From: Micromussa lordhowensis
Lineage: Eukaryota > Cnidaria > Anthozoa > Scleractinia > Lobophylliidae
NCBI GenBank assembly: GCA_964020085.1
Contig: OZ026601.1
Span: 15,971,030-16,035,029 of the forward strand
Direction of reading: 5' to 3'
Length of the DNA stretch: 64,000 bases
The notes under the pieces were generated by a model that did not search any database, was not told the DNA's origin, and was given only the letters and a program-made list of their open reading frames with translations. Positions within the stretch are counted from its first letter, which is position 1; every line of letters begins with the position of its first letter. This document shows positions 21,456-33,300 of this stretch, piece after piece. A program made the position numbers and the translations under genes.

Positions 21456-23300
21456 ATGACGCCTACGAAGATCTTCGTGGTTTTGTTTCTGATTTCTGTG
21501 GTTTATGTGCATAGGTGAGATAATTTTTATGTAGATCCTTTATATGATATCTTTATTTGGCTCTTAGTTCTTACAATTCCGTCTATTTGCCTTGCTTTAA
21601 TACGAAGTTTAATGTCGAGTGAAGGTTAAATTTTGCTGTGTTGACAAATGATTTCTATTTTATCCCTACAATTATTTTAATGGTGATAACTATTGAAAAG
21701 GAAGCGCGGAAATAATATCCGTAATCGAGTCTGGGTTTGGAGGGAAATATTTCTGCCATGTTAACTCTTTTTGATGTTTTTGTTTGTTACTTTCCCATGC
21801 ATTGTGTATAGGCAAGACGCCAACAGGCAACTGCAGCGTTTTGTGGCATCCATTTTGTCACTCCTGCAGGAATTAAATAGGTGCCGTGATTCTCCTTTGG
21901 ATCGGGAGAATGCAGAGTTTTTACTGCTTAGACTGGGAGGTGCAATGCGTCACATGCATCAGGTCATTACCTTTGTTGAAAGATCACCTGAGTTTTCGCA
22001 AAGTGATGTCAACAACCTAAGACAGCTTTCCAGAGAGCTCAGCTTAATTGAGGATTTATTTAGGGCGCTACCTGTTTTCACACCCAGCTCCTACTGTGCC
22101 CCTGTTAGGTATACTGGTGCTGTAGGCCGCCCTTCTTATGACATTTCTCGAGAGCAGATTATGCTTTTACGTTCCTGTTACTTTTCGTGGACCAGCATTG
22201 CTAACATTCTTGGGGTGTCTAGATGGACCTTACGCAGGCGGGCCATAGATCTAGAAATACCTCCTTCATTTTTGACGTATTCCCCAATCCAGCAAGTAGA
22301 ATTGCAGCAAATTGTGCAAGAGGAACTTGTTTCAATGCCTCGTTGTGGGGAACGATACATGCAAGGTGCACTACGAAGACGTGGGATCTGTGTCCAGAGA
22401 TGGCGGGTGCGTGATGCCCTGATCACCTTGGATCCCATCGGTAGAGCATGTCGCTGGGCACAGCAAATACCACGCAGGCCTTACAGAGTGCCACATCCCA
22501 ATTTCCTCTGGCACATTGACAGCAATCTGAAATTGCGTCACTGGCGATTTGTCATCCATGGTGCCATTGATGGTTACTCTCGGCTGATTGTGTATCTAAG
22601 GTGCAGCAACAACAACAGGGCATCTACAGTGCTTGCCTTGTTTCGAGAATCGATTAATACCTGGGGATTGCCTTCTCGAGTCAGAGCAGATGACGGAGGA
22701 GAAAACATTGCAGTTGGTGACCTTATGATTCAATACAGGGGCGAAGGTCGTGGTAGTTTCATCACCGGGCCGAGTGTTCATAACACAAGGATTGAAAGAT
22801 TATGGCGTGAAGTGGTTCACTGCATTATATATATTTTTAAGAATATATTTTTACATATGGAGCAAGTTGGTTTACTTACTCGCGATAATGATATTGATCT
22901 GTTTGCATTACATTATGTATACACCCCAAGGATCAATAATGCACTAGCACAGTTTATTGATACATTTAATAATCATGGACTCTCTACTGAGCATGGCCAT
23001 TCTCCACACCAGTTATGGATTTCTGGTATTCTGCAACATCATTCTTCCAATTATTCTGGTGTAAGAGGTATTATGGATGATAGTCTGCCAGATGATTTAG
23101 CCATGTATGGAGATGACCCAGATGCACCACTACCTCAGGGGAATGATGAGGTGGCTCCAATTTTACTAAATGTTCCAGAACATGTCATTATGGTGCTACA
23201 AGAATCATTTCATCCAGAAGAGGATGATGGGAACCAAGGAATTAATGTTTATTTTCAAGTCAGGCAATTTTTAGTGCTGTATTTTGGTTCTACCATTTAA
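21456..23300 (+). CDS. Integrase-core (DDE) transposase, two exons
   Basis: Exon 1 (21456–21514) encodes MTPTKIFVVLFLISVVYVHR, a hydrophobic start, and ends at a GTGAGA donor. Exon 2 (21812–23300) follows a TATAG acceptor in matching phase. The product of about 515 residues has a coiled N-terminal region and an HTH (SWTSIANILGVSRWTLRRR). The retroviral-integrase-fold core has first Asp in LWHIDSNLKLRHW, second in RVRADDGGEN, and Glu in HNTRIERLWREV. The C-terminal LHYVYTPRINNALAQF block is typical of the animal integrase-core family known from fish and cnidarian genomes. It would cut and join the TIR ends. The last residues might continue in another exon. Confidence 0.88.
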
Positions 23301-25940
23301 CCACTATTTAAAGCTGGTTTTGGGTCTGCAAGTTTATGTGATGACTAAGGATATGTGGGGGAATGCTGGCTCCTAACTTTCATGTGCATGGAGGTTTAGT
23401 AGAGACTGTTGCAGCATACACTATCCTCAGAGAAGTATTATCTGGCAAAAGCTGATTCCTGAAATGTACAGACAAGTGTCATTTCAGTTGAGGATGGCAG
23501 CTTTATCGATGAGTTTCACTTTGGCTATTGATCATATTACGGTTCTCTTGGTCACGTGTAATGCAAGGATATCCGTTTGTCTAGAGGTCATGAACACAGA
23601 TAATTATTGTTGGAACATTAAGTTGTTATTTCAATTTTTTCATGATCCATTACTAACCCTCATTGGCATTGAGTCCATGAAGCTCATATTTTTTTCTTTT
23701 TAATAATAAGATTAGATTCTTGCAAGCATATACAGTTGGTGGTTTGCCAGTTATCGTAGATACTAAGTATTGCTTTTATCTGATCGCAATTGAATTTTCC
23801 CCGACCAAATAAATTTAAAATGTTAGATCTGCTATTGCCTTCTGGTCTCCAATTACAGCCTTCTAACACTATGAAGAATGCAACAAAGACTGATTAGTTT
23901 TCAACAAATTTTCCTTCTTCATTACGTGAAAACATAGGTGAGATCACGGTTCCTCCAAATGTTTCTTCCAGCTTTCAGTATTATCCAAATTGTTCTGTTA
24001 CAATATTTAAATGTTCCATGGATTTCCTTCAATGTTATTTTGGGTATGTGCACATTAAACACATTCTTCAATTTGTTTCATATTCTATCATTCATTTGTA
24101 TAGTTTATCTTGATAGATCAAAGACTATTTGGTGCCAGAATATTCTCCTTTATTGAAATTTAAGTTCCTCTTTCAGATTAATTTTATCCTGAGGAAAACA
24201 TTGTAGGCAGGCCGAATGCTTTCAAAAATGGGCATCCATAATGATATTGTCCGAAAGGGACCATTTTGGCGATCCGGTGGCCGTTTTTATATTTATTGTT
24301 TCAAATAGCTCTTGGATGTGTAGAAGGCAAATACATACTAATTTCTCCCTGTTAATCCCATAAGAGCTAATTTAAACAATTTAATTGAAAACGGCCGCTA
24401 TATCGCCAAAGATGTTTATCAAGCATTGTGACTGTTATTAGTGTCTTTTTGAATATTTTTAATAATTATGTGGTATGTCTTCTAATGTGCTAATGTGTGT
24501 CATATTGTGCCTTTTGCTAGTCTCCAGCTGATTTGTTGAAAGCTTGCACTGCAAATAAATTGGGTCGTGTTATGTTCGGGTCATAACTTCTCTTTTATGT
24601 GTATTTTTTCCCAAGCTTTACACTGCTTCCCCTTATCTGTTTTAAATTATTACTTTACTTCTGCCCACCCTGTAGAGTTCCCATTTATTGCCTCTGTCCT
24701 CCCTTCCACTAACAACATGACCAACAGGAAAAATTCATGTCAGGTCAGACTTTATTTTCCTCAAAGATCAACTTGTTTTACAATGGATCATTATGGCTAG
24801 CATTTTCATACGTATCTTTCGTCCCAAGGGACTCATCAGAGACCTTTTGGCTAACTTGTAAAAAATTATTTTACTTATTTTTTTTTACTTATATTTTTGA
24901 TCTGTGTGATACTGTAATGTCACCTGAGTGAGAGTTTAGCTGACCGAGAGGAAAATCTGTGTATTCAACACTCAAAGCTTATTAGAGACTGGATGGGTCT
25001 AAGACTACCAGGTTTTGCTCAATTTCATGACATGTAAAATCTTATTTTGACAACCGGATCCTTTTCTCATAGATGAGAGGCTATGGCGTACCAACAACTA
25101 AAATTGTGCTTTACATTATATTTCTGAGTTTATATGTTCATTTGGCTATGCTCACCAAGAAAGGCACATTATAATATTGTAAATATTGCTTTCCAGAATT
25201 GGTTTCTTATGTCGTTGACTATGGAAGATGAGGATTTTTATGACCGTTACTTATATCAACGGTCAATTGACTTGGACCCTGCATTAATCTTTCCAAGATA
25301 AATTTACATTAATTTTTGATTTCCCCATTCCGTTTGTCGTTAGTCCCTGAAAAATGTCAGCACATGCTCAATATTTGGTCAATTTATACCAGACGAGAAC
25401 AGCAAAATGATTTGGATAGCTCCATCTTTTTAAAGCAGAAAATCATACACCACTTCCACACGAGACTTGAACCTCCCCTAGCGTTCTAGCAACTTCTTCC
25501 TCTTTAAATTTAACAGCTAGCATTATAGTCCATCAAATATTTTTTCTCGGATGTGATTGGTCGAAATGCGTCACACAACCGATTATGCAGCCAAAATGAG
25601 ATGATATACCGCAGTTTTCACAACTTAGAGTGTGTTGCACGAAAATATTTGATAGACAATAAACACAATACCTTTCTTTTGGCAAAAACATTATTTGCAT
25701 ATATTTGTCCTTGGACATTAACTGTTCCTCAAAGCTCACACTTTTTCAAACTGTGCACGATTCTCAGAACAGATAATGTCCCTGGAACAGTTATCTGAGC
25801 ATATTCTTTTGTTAAGTCTATTAAACCTACACATCAAGAGCTCTCTACGAATTAAGCTATAGTTTGGGGAATACCCTAACTATAGGAGGTTAGGAGTACG
25901 ATATTAATTTTTTTTCAAATACACCAATTTGGATATATTT
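23301..25940. other. Spacer inside the giant element, no gene seen
   Basis: AT-rich. Short open frames lack domain motifs and splice support. Could hold the integrase 3' untranslated region. Confidence 0.5.
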
Positions 25941-26212
25941 AAATACAGCCTAAAACGATAGACCTCAGTACGAGGCTTGTGTGAATAAATACAGATAATT
26001 TGGTTTTATCAACTGGGTTGATAATGTAAATTGTCCACCGTAAAGAGATTCGGAAGCTGACGTTTCGAGCGTTAGCCCTTCGTCGGAGTGAATCGATTCG
26101 AGCGATTCGCTCCGACGAAGGGCTAACGCTCGAAACGTCAGCTTCCGAATCTCTTTACGGTGGACAATTTACATTATCAACCCAGTTGATAAAACCAAAT
26201 TATCTTGCAATA

Positions 26213-26249
<37 letters not shown>

Positions 26250-26329
26250 TGCCCCCTGAATAAATACAGAGTTTGTGGGGTTTATTCCCACGAGCCTCGT
26301 ACTGAAGGCTATTGTTTTAGGCTGAATTA
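25941..26329. repeat. MITE hairpin interrupted by a second palindromic insertion
   Basis: Outer arms CAGCCTAAAACGATAGACCT and, on the right, AGGCTATTGTTTTAGGCTG form one inverted repeat. Within it, 25995–26256 is an insertion flanked by the 13-bp duplication TGAATAAATACAG (25982–25994 and 26257–26269). The insert contains two arms of about 100 bp (25995–26095 and 26103–26203) that are perfect complements except one base. Confidence 0.9.
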
Positions 26330-27308
26330 TTGGTCTATTTGAATGCTTTTAAATGCAAATGTGGCTTCCACACTACGCCATACAAATTTAATTTCTAGTC
26401 AGCTTGGACTTGGGTTAGATGAAAAATTAAGCAAAGATTCATTCTAGAAAAGCTCCACTTATTAACTATGTTTTGTCCACACTGGCATTTTAAAATTTCT
26501 CCGGTCTAACCTGGTAAATTAAGCTGTACGTATTTTCAAATTTCTCCTGTGTAGTGTGGACAATACATGTAGCTAAAGACTATTAATCATACTATGGCTG
26601 TTAGTATGATTTATAGTATTAGACAAACAATTACTTATACTAAACAAATACGGCCCTTTGTTGTTATGATGGTTTCCTGGTCCCCCCCACCCCCTCATTT
26701 CTAAGAGGGTATTATCCTGCTGTGTTAGGTCAGATTTACTTTGGAATTCTCTAACTCTACTCAACTGCTTGTAGTGCGATAAAATCTTTCAATACAGATG
26801 GAGTAGCATTCCAAGTCTCAGGGGGTATCATCAAGTAACCAACTTGACTCATTGTTGCCAGGATAAAGATTGTAATAGTCGCAATAATGCAACAGTAATT
26901 GTTTCATAATTAGCATGCTTTGGCGTGATTTAAATATTGTATAAAATATGACTACACGAATTAGTTTTCGTAAAACAGTAACACGCTTCAAAACATGAAA
27001 TGCCAATTTAGAGTGAAAACAATCTGTTAAAGAGTAAGAGAGAATAAATGTACCATGTGCGTGGTGCAGAAAAGTTCAAATTTTTTCATTCTTAGGGTTC
27101 CTTGCTCATCAATCACACCAAAGCATGTTTTAAAAATTGATAAATTAATCAATGAAAAATTTCCACATAAGTTTAATGAATGCTGCATTTCTCAACTGAT
27201 TAAGGAGTCAGCATTTTAAATTCTATAAAGATAGTGTATGCTGCAAGTCTCAACTGGAAACACTCACAAGTGAATTTCAGGAGTCAGCATTGCCCACATA
27301 TCCATTAA
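26330..27308. other. 3' flank of the UBX-like gene, related to the 3' flank of the RING–TRAF gene
   Basis: Segments at about 26818–26868 and 27190–27300 match segments at about 48291–48340 and 48520–48712, in the same order and orientation. Shared words include GGGGGTATCATC, GTGTATGCTGCA and CCCACATATCC. Confidence 0.6.
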
Positions 27309-30300
27309 TTAGGCTTCTTGACTCAAACCCAAATCATCATTTTTGGGATCAGTTCCATCCGATTGGTCCACAATACTGGACCTCAAGACACTATTTGGCT
27401 CAAAGTTAAACTGTCCCACAGTCATGGTGTCATGGTCAGGAACATGTCTCCAGACTTGCGCGTCCATTTGATAGGATAGGGTGATAGCTGGTGAGCCTTC
27501 AGGTAGCCCATTTCTGACTTGTTGGTACAACTCCTGTGTTGAATTTCAAATACAAGCAGATGATATAAGGACACTTAGAAGTACATTGGTATCACTGAAT
27601 CATTTTAGATTACAACAATAATATTATTTGAATTATTGATTATGCCCACCAGACCCCTGGATTATTGTTTTGGTTTTCCCAAAAGAAGATAGCTTGAATA
27701 TCAGCCATGTTTTGGCGTCACCAACACCTGAGAGTGACATCTCCTGTACAGTGATGTCAAGTTGCTTTTTCCTTTATTCATTCACAACAGAGATTTACAA
27801 AATGCTGTTGCGGTTGTTTATTTTATGATAGAGTAATCACTTCATCTGACAGGATAGAATTTGTAAAAATTTGTTCTCCAATCAGCTTGTGTCTTGAATG
27901 TTAAAACGAGGATCTAGGCGAGTCTATGACTTTACCATTCTATATCCCTATATTAATACCAAATCAATGCATGTGGTTGTTGGATCTATATAGTGACTGC
28001 AATGTATTGCATTATAGTGGCTCGTCGTTTCAGATGGAGCCTGAGATTTTAAAATTCACTGCCTTTTAGATTTTGATGCCTCACGATACAGTTGTGTTCA
28101 AATACAAAAGCCTATTTTTCGAGGTAACATTGCATACATGCATCTTAACTGAGGAGAGCTTCTTAAATTGAACTACTGAATAATATACTTTCTTGATGGC
28201 ATACAAATGACCCGGTGGTGATCTATTATAAACTGGGGAACCCCGAAGCAAGGGACAAATTAATTCCACCATAAAAAACTTTCAAATATTGAACGGACAA
28301 CCAACATGGACCAACAAACCAACTTACTCAGGGTATACCAGAAACGACACATTCTGTGGTCTTGTGTACGCATCTGGGCTACCCACCTTCAGTGTTCTTT
28401 CCCGTGATATATCCATCTGGTGCCTTCCTCCATCTGGCAAAACGATAATGACACGATTCACTTCTTCAGATCTCAGTCTCTTTGCTGGTGGCGGTCTTAT
28501 GGCATCTTCTGGTTCTGGATGTGCCTGGAATAAAAATTCACATATCATTAGTATCACCCATGATTCATTGTCTGATCTGAATTTTTTCTTGTATGATTTA
28601 GTTAAGAAATAGAAAACATGTGCCATGTTTCTATCGAGTTATAGAAACACGAGTGAAAGTTTGGGTTACTTTCTAATAATAAATAAGTGAAGGTCGAGTA
28701 TGCTGGACATTTATGTTTTCAAAATCATGCCTTAAAAGTGCTTTTCATGCTACAGAATAAGCCAACAGCCATGTTTTCTAGGGTGTTTTATAGCTATGAT
28801 AGAGGTACATCCATTACAGCCCTTAACCACGGCTGTAATAAAGCAAAAAGTAACAAATGAATAGTGTACATATCTGTTTCATTAGTACTGTCAATTATAG
28901 TACCTCAGGGCTTTGTTCTGCATCTGTTTGACAGGCTTTGGTATTGCTCTCCCTCTTTGCCTGAATCAAATGTAAAACTAATTAGACATGCTATAATATC
29001 ACTTGATATAATTAGCCAGTAAATTATTGTACAGTTAGTTATTTTTATAAAATCGATTGCCAATGAAATGCTTTTAGTTTTCCCACCTTCTCTCTGTCAT
29101 TCAGAAGTGACTCTTCATAGTCCAGATCCTGCTGCCTCTTCAGTTCCCTTTCCTCCTGTAGTCTGAGCCTATGAATAGATAGTGCACAATGAAAAGGTGA
29201 TTGATCGATTGTATACAATGTATAAGCCAACAGCTTGTTAACATTTATATTTCAAAGGGACATTATTTCATGAGCAGATGCAAGTAAAATGCGTCACACT
29301 GATATTCAACATGTATTTATAATTTGCAGTCACACACTTCCAGAATAGCAGCACAACTCATTAACATAGTATGATGATAATGTGACTGTTAAAAGTTGAA
29401 TACCAGTTGCTCTTGTGTACTTGAAATGTCTTTAGTGTCTCCTCCAGAGCTCTCTTCAGTTCACTTACTGTAGGTGGACCTATAAATGAAACATCGTGTG
29501 TGCAATTTAGGCTTTCTGACGCATTAAAAAATTAAGTTTGTAACATTTAAAAAATCAGTACAGAAATTATTTGTTTTGGGAGTGAGTAATCTTAACCAAT
29601 ACCTAACTGGGATTTTGTTAATAAACTAATTACCTGACATCTGGAGCAAAACTGTCTCTCTGTCCCCGACACTACAAACTACAGCCATTGTACCTGTAGT
29701 ACCTTCATCCTTTAAAGCTTGCAAGGCTGAAACCAAGAAACCAATGCACAATGAATTCCAATTTTATTTTTTATATCCAATATTTTGGTAGGAACATAGC
29801 ATTACATAATTATAGCTTCCAAGTCCTCCAAAACAGATAACATTAAATATTAGTATAAAGTTCTCTAACAAGTTGTAAATGTTATTGTTCTTCATGACAA
29901 AAATTTGAAACATTGTCTATAGTATTGTTAAGTGTTATAATGAACTTCCTGTTGTATTCCACCACGTTGAATAACAAACAAAGGACTCTGAGTTCTGTTA
30001 AGACTTTGCTCATTGCCTATACAGTACAAATAATTACTCAAGTGCCTCTCTCTATCCTAGAGTCTAAAGTGAAAACTCTTGCCATGCCAAAAAATGGTTT
30101 ACAGAAGTAGATCAGTTAAAATATAGCCAGAACCAGCAAGAAACAATTCCCAATAAATAAATAATGGCCCGTTGAATAGGTTCCTCACTTAAATGACAAA
30201 CAGAATACATTGTCTGGGCTCGTACCCTTTTCAGCAACAGCTTCATTTTTTTCCCAGTACTGCTGAATTCACATTTATCAAATAAGTACTGTAAACCCTG

Positions 30301-33300
30301 TCAACACAAAAATCTCCATGTTACTTATCCTTACTGTGTGCCAAATATTTTTCGTAGTGTTAGCTACGACAATTTGGTTTGATCAGCTGAGGCTAGGACT
30401 TTTCAAGACCCATGTTTAATTTTAAGTAGTTATTTGTAACATATCTTGGCTTACCTTGCTTCCCTGCAGTTCCACCAGATGATTGCACCCAAAAAAGAAA
30501 ATGTTTATTCACTAACTCGACAATTTCTCTGTTTTCAAAGGCCATCCTGAAAGACAAAGTTATCAGTATTATTAGATTAGTGAACATAAATCAAATGTCC
30601 TTTGGCACCAGGTTAAGGTAACCCCATAGCAATTTTCAGCCATTTGATAATTAAGTTTGTAATGCTAGGCATTTATTTAGAATATGACATGAATTAATTG
30701 ATCCAGATTTTGTTACCTCCACAATAGCCACTGCCTCTCACTACAGACACACATTAGCGCAGGTCTACAGTGTTCTCCCTCCACTCTAGCCATTTCCATG
30801 AGCTAAAATAATAAGTCAAGTAAAAATATTAATTATTATATTGAGAAATTCTATGGACATATTAACTATTCAATAAATTATTTATGGTTGCTAAAGAAGG
30901 AAAACACACTAGTTGCTATTGCAAATTAACTGACTTGTCAGTTATTTAATGATATCCACTTAAAAATAAGCCCAATTCAGCTTTCATTTTTTCACTCACC
31001 ACATGGAAGTTGCATGGATGACTAAACGGCAGTCTTGCTGATTGTGTCATTGAAATGGATGTCTGCAATGCATTCGCCTGCTGGCCTGCAAAACAACAAT
31101 CATATTTTTTGTACTTCATACTATTGCAATTTTTATAAATTGGCATTGGTGAACTACACTTTATGTGATATTTCTGTGGGTAGACTGATCAGAAGTTTTG
31201 TTGTGCAGTTTGTATGTTTATAGTCATATTTCAACCCTTACCAGTAGTATGAGGTAATAATTCAAGCAACACACTCGGATCTGGTAATTCAATGGTTCCT
31301 AAAAAGAATTTTAGAGCAAAAACATAAAAATTACCAATTTTTTATTAAAAATTTTAATTGTGTTTATTTTCTAAATAAATGTTGTTTTGGGAAACTTTAA
31401 CATAGTTTAATTCCTATGTTAAGTTGGCTCAAAACAGTTTCTGGCAGTTAGATTTTGATGGGTCATTGTATCCTCTCCTTACCACTTTTCAAACTGGTAG
31501 GTATCACTTATCACTTTTCAAAGGTAGCTCTGAACCCTATGTATAGGTTTTTTTAACTTTGACAAAAGTTGTGTCTTAATAATGTTTTTCAAAATTGATA
31601 ATATCAAAACATTTCACCATGCTGTTTTTGATTTATAACCCCCTAAAGCTGTAATTAAGATGGTTTAAAGCAGGTCAAAATGTTGTTGTCATAACCTTTT
31701 GTATCATGAAATTGATACCAGTGTGTTCACCAGTGATTGGGCAGTGTTTCTGTTACCATGGTACATTGTAGCATCCAGTGTTAAAGAGTGGTCATTACGA
31801 TCCATCAAAATCTAAGTGTTAGAAACTGTTTTGAGCCAACGAAAATGTTAGTACTTTGAGAAAATAAAACCTTTCACGATTGCCAATTCGCCAGTGCTTT
31901 AAGAGATAACTGAAAAAGCAACGTTGTTATCTCATGGTTCCTAAATATATGTTACTGAGTCAATGCAAAAAAACAATATGAAAAAAAATCAGAGCAGTCA
32001 CCTGTAACAGTTGCATTTGGAATCTCAGCAGATGGCCTTGAAACTCCAGCTGTGATCACAGAGGCAGTTAAACCTGAAACCCGTCATAATAAATCATTGC
32101 CCTTTCAGTGCAACAAAATCTGGTATTAACAAACAAGTACTTGCTAAATTGCAGGCACACCTGAAATACATAATAGTCACACAAGTCCTCTCCCCTGCCA
32201 TACATTCCCTGCTTAAATCTCATCCCACTCATGCACTTACCACAAGGCAATTTAACTATTTGTTATTAGTTATCTATATTAGTGCGCCCTTCAATAACAT
32301 CCGGACTCTAAAATTCAAATTTCAACCAATAAAATAATGTATTTTATGCTACTGCCAGTCAAAAATTCAGTGGCTCCTCTCAGCTTCTGACTGTGTTGTC
32401 GGAACTGTGATCGATGATTTGATTTGATTACAAAGTGCTCGGCAGTAGTCAGTAACTGAGATGAGCTGCTGAACATTTTAGTGACGGTAGAGATACCTTT
32501 AACATGCCGTACAGTTTACCTTGCGGCCTTGCGATGGTGTGGTTTGGGGTGACAGGGTTTGGTGTAGCACTTCTGCTGACAGGTACCACGTTAATGCTAT
32601 CTGTTTCTCTTGGTAATGTTGCACGCCATCTACGACCCCGTTCTTCCATTTCAACATCATCTGAGAAGATACTCGGAAGAGCATCATTACTGTCTTGGAT
32701 AGGCTCGTCAACACCACTTGTGTTGTTTGGTTGTCCTCTTGAGAGAGTAGTAGTGGTTGTTGTTCTTGTTGTCGCTGCAGTAGTGGTGGGGACAGTGTTG
32801 TTACCAGTTGTGGCATTACTTCCTGGCTGAGCCCTAAGCCCAGGAGATTCTTCAGATCGCCTTCCAGATCCTATGTTGTTACTGGCACTAAGTGGGAGAA
32901 CCTGTCCTCTGCCAGATGCTTCAGCACTTCGCCCAGCTCCAGCAACAGTTGTTGAGGGGCGTGTAAAAGTTGCGGTGGTTGCAACGGTTCCTACATCAAT
33001 TTCGTCATCCAGCCCACTCCCTGACCCACCGCCAACAGTAACAATGTTGGTTGCTACTGTTTCTGTTGAAGGGGTAGTACTGTGTGGAGTTCCTAGGCTG
33101 GTATGTCTGGTCAACCAACTCCATGACCCCGTAGTAACAGTATCACTATTAGTTGTAGCAGTTCGTGTTGACGTAGTACGGGGTGGGGATCCTACTCTGT
33201 CATGCCTACCCGACACAATCCCTGACCTCGTGGTAACAGTATCACCATTAGTCGTAACAGTGTGTGTCGATGTAGTACGGGGCAGGGACCCTGCTCTGTC

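Noticed and set aside
23464..25798. Several 60–80-codon frames in the spacer after the integrase
   Set aside because: No conserved motif or acceptor/donor support; expected by chance in AT-rich DNA.
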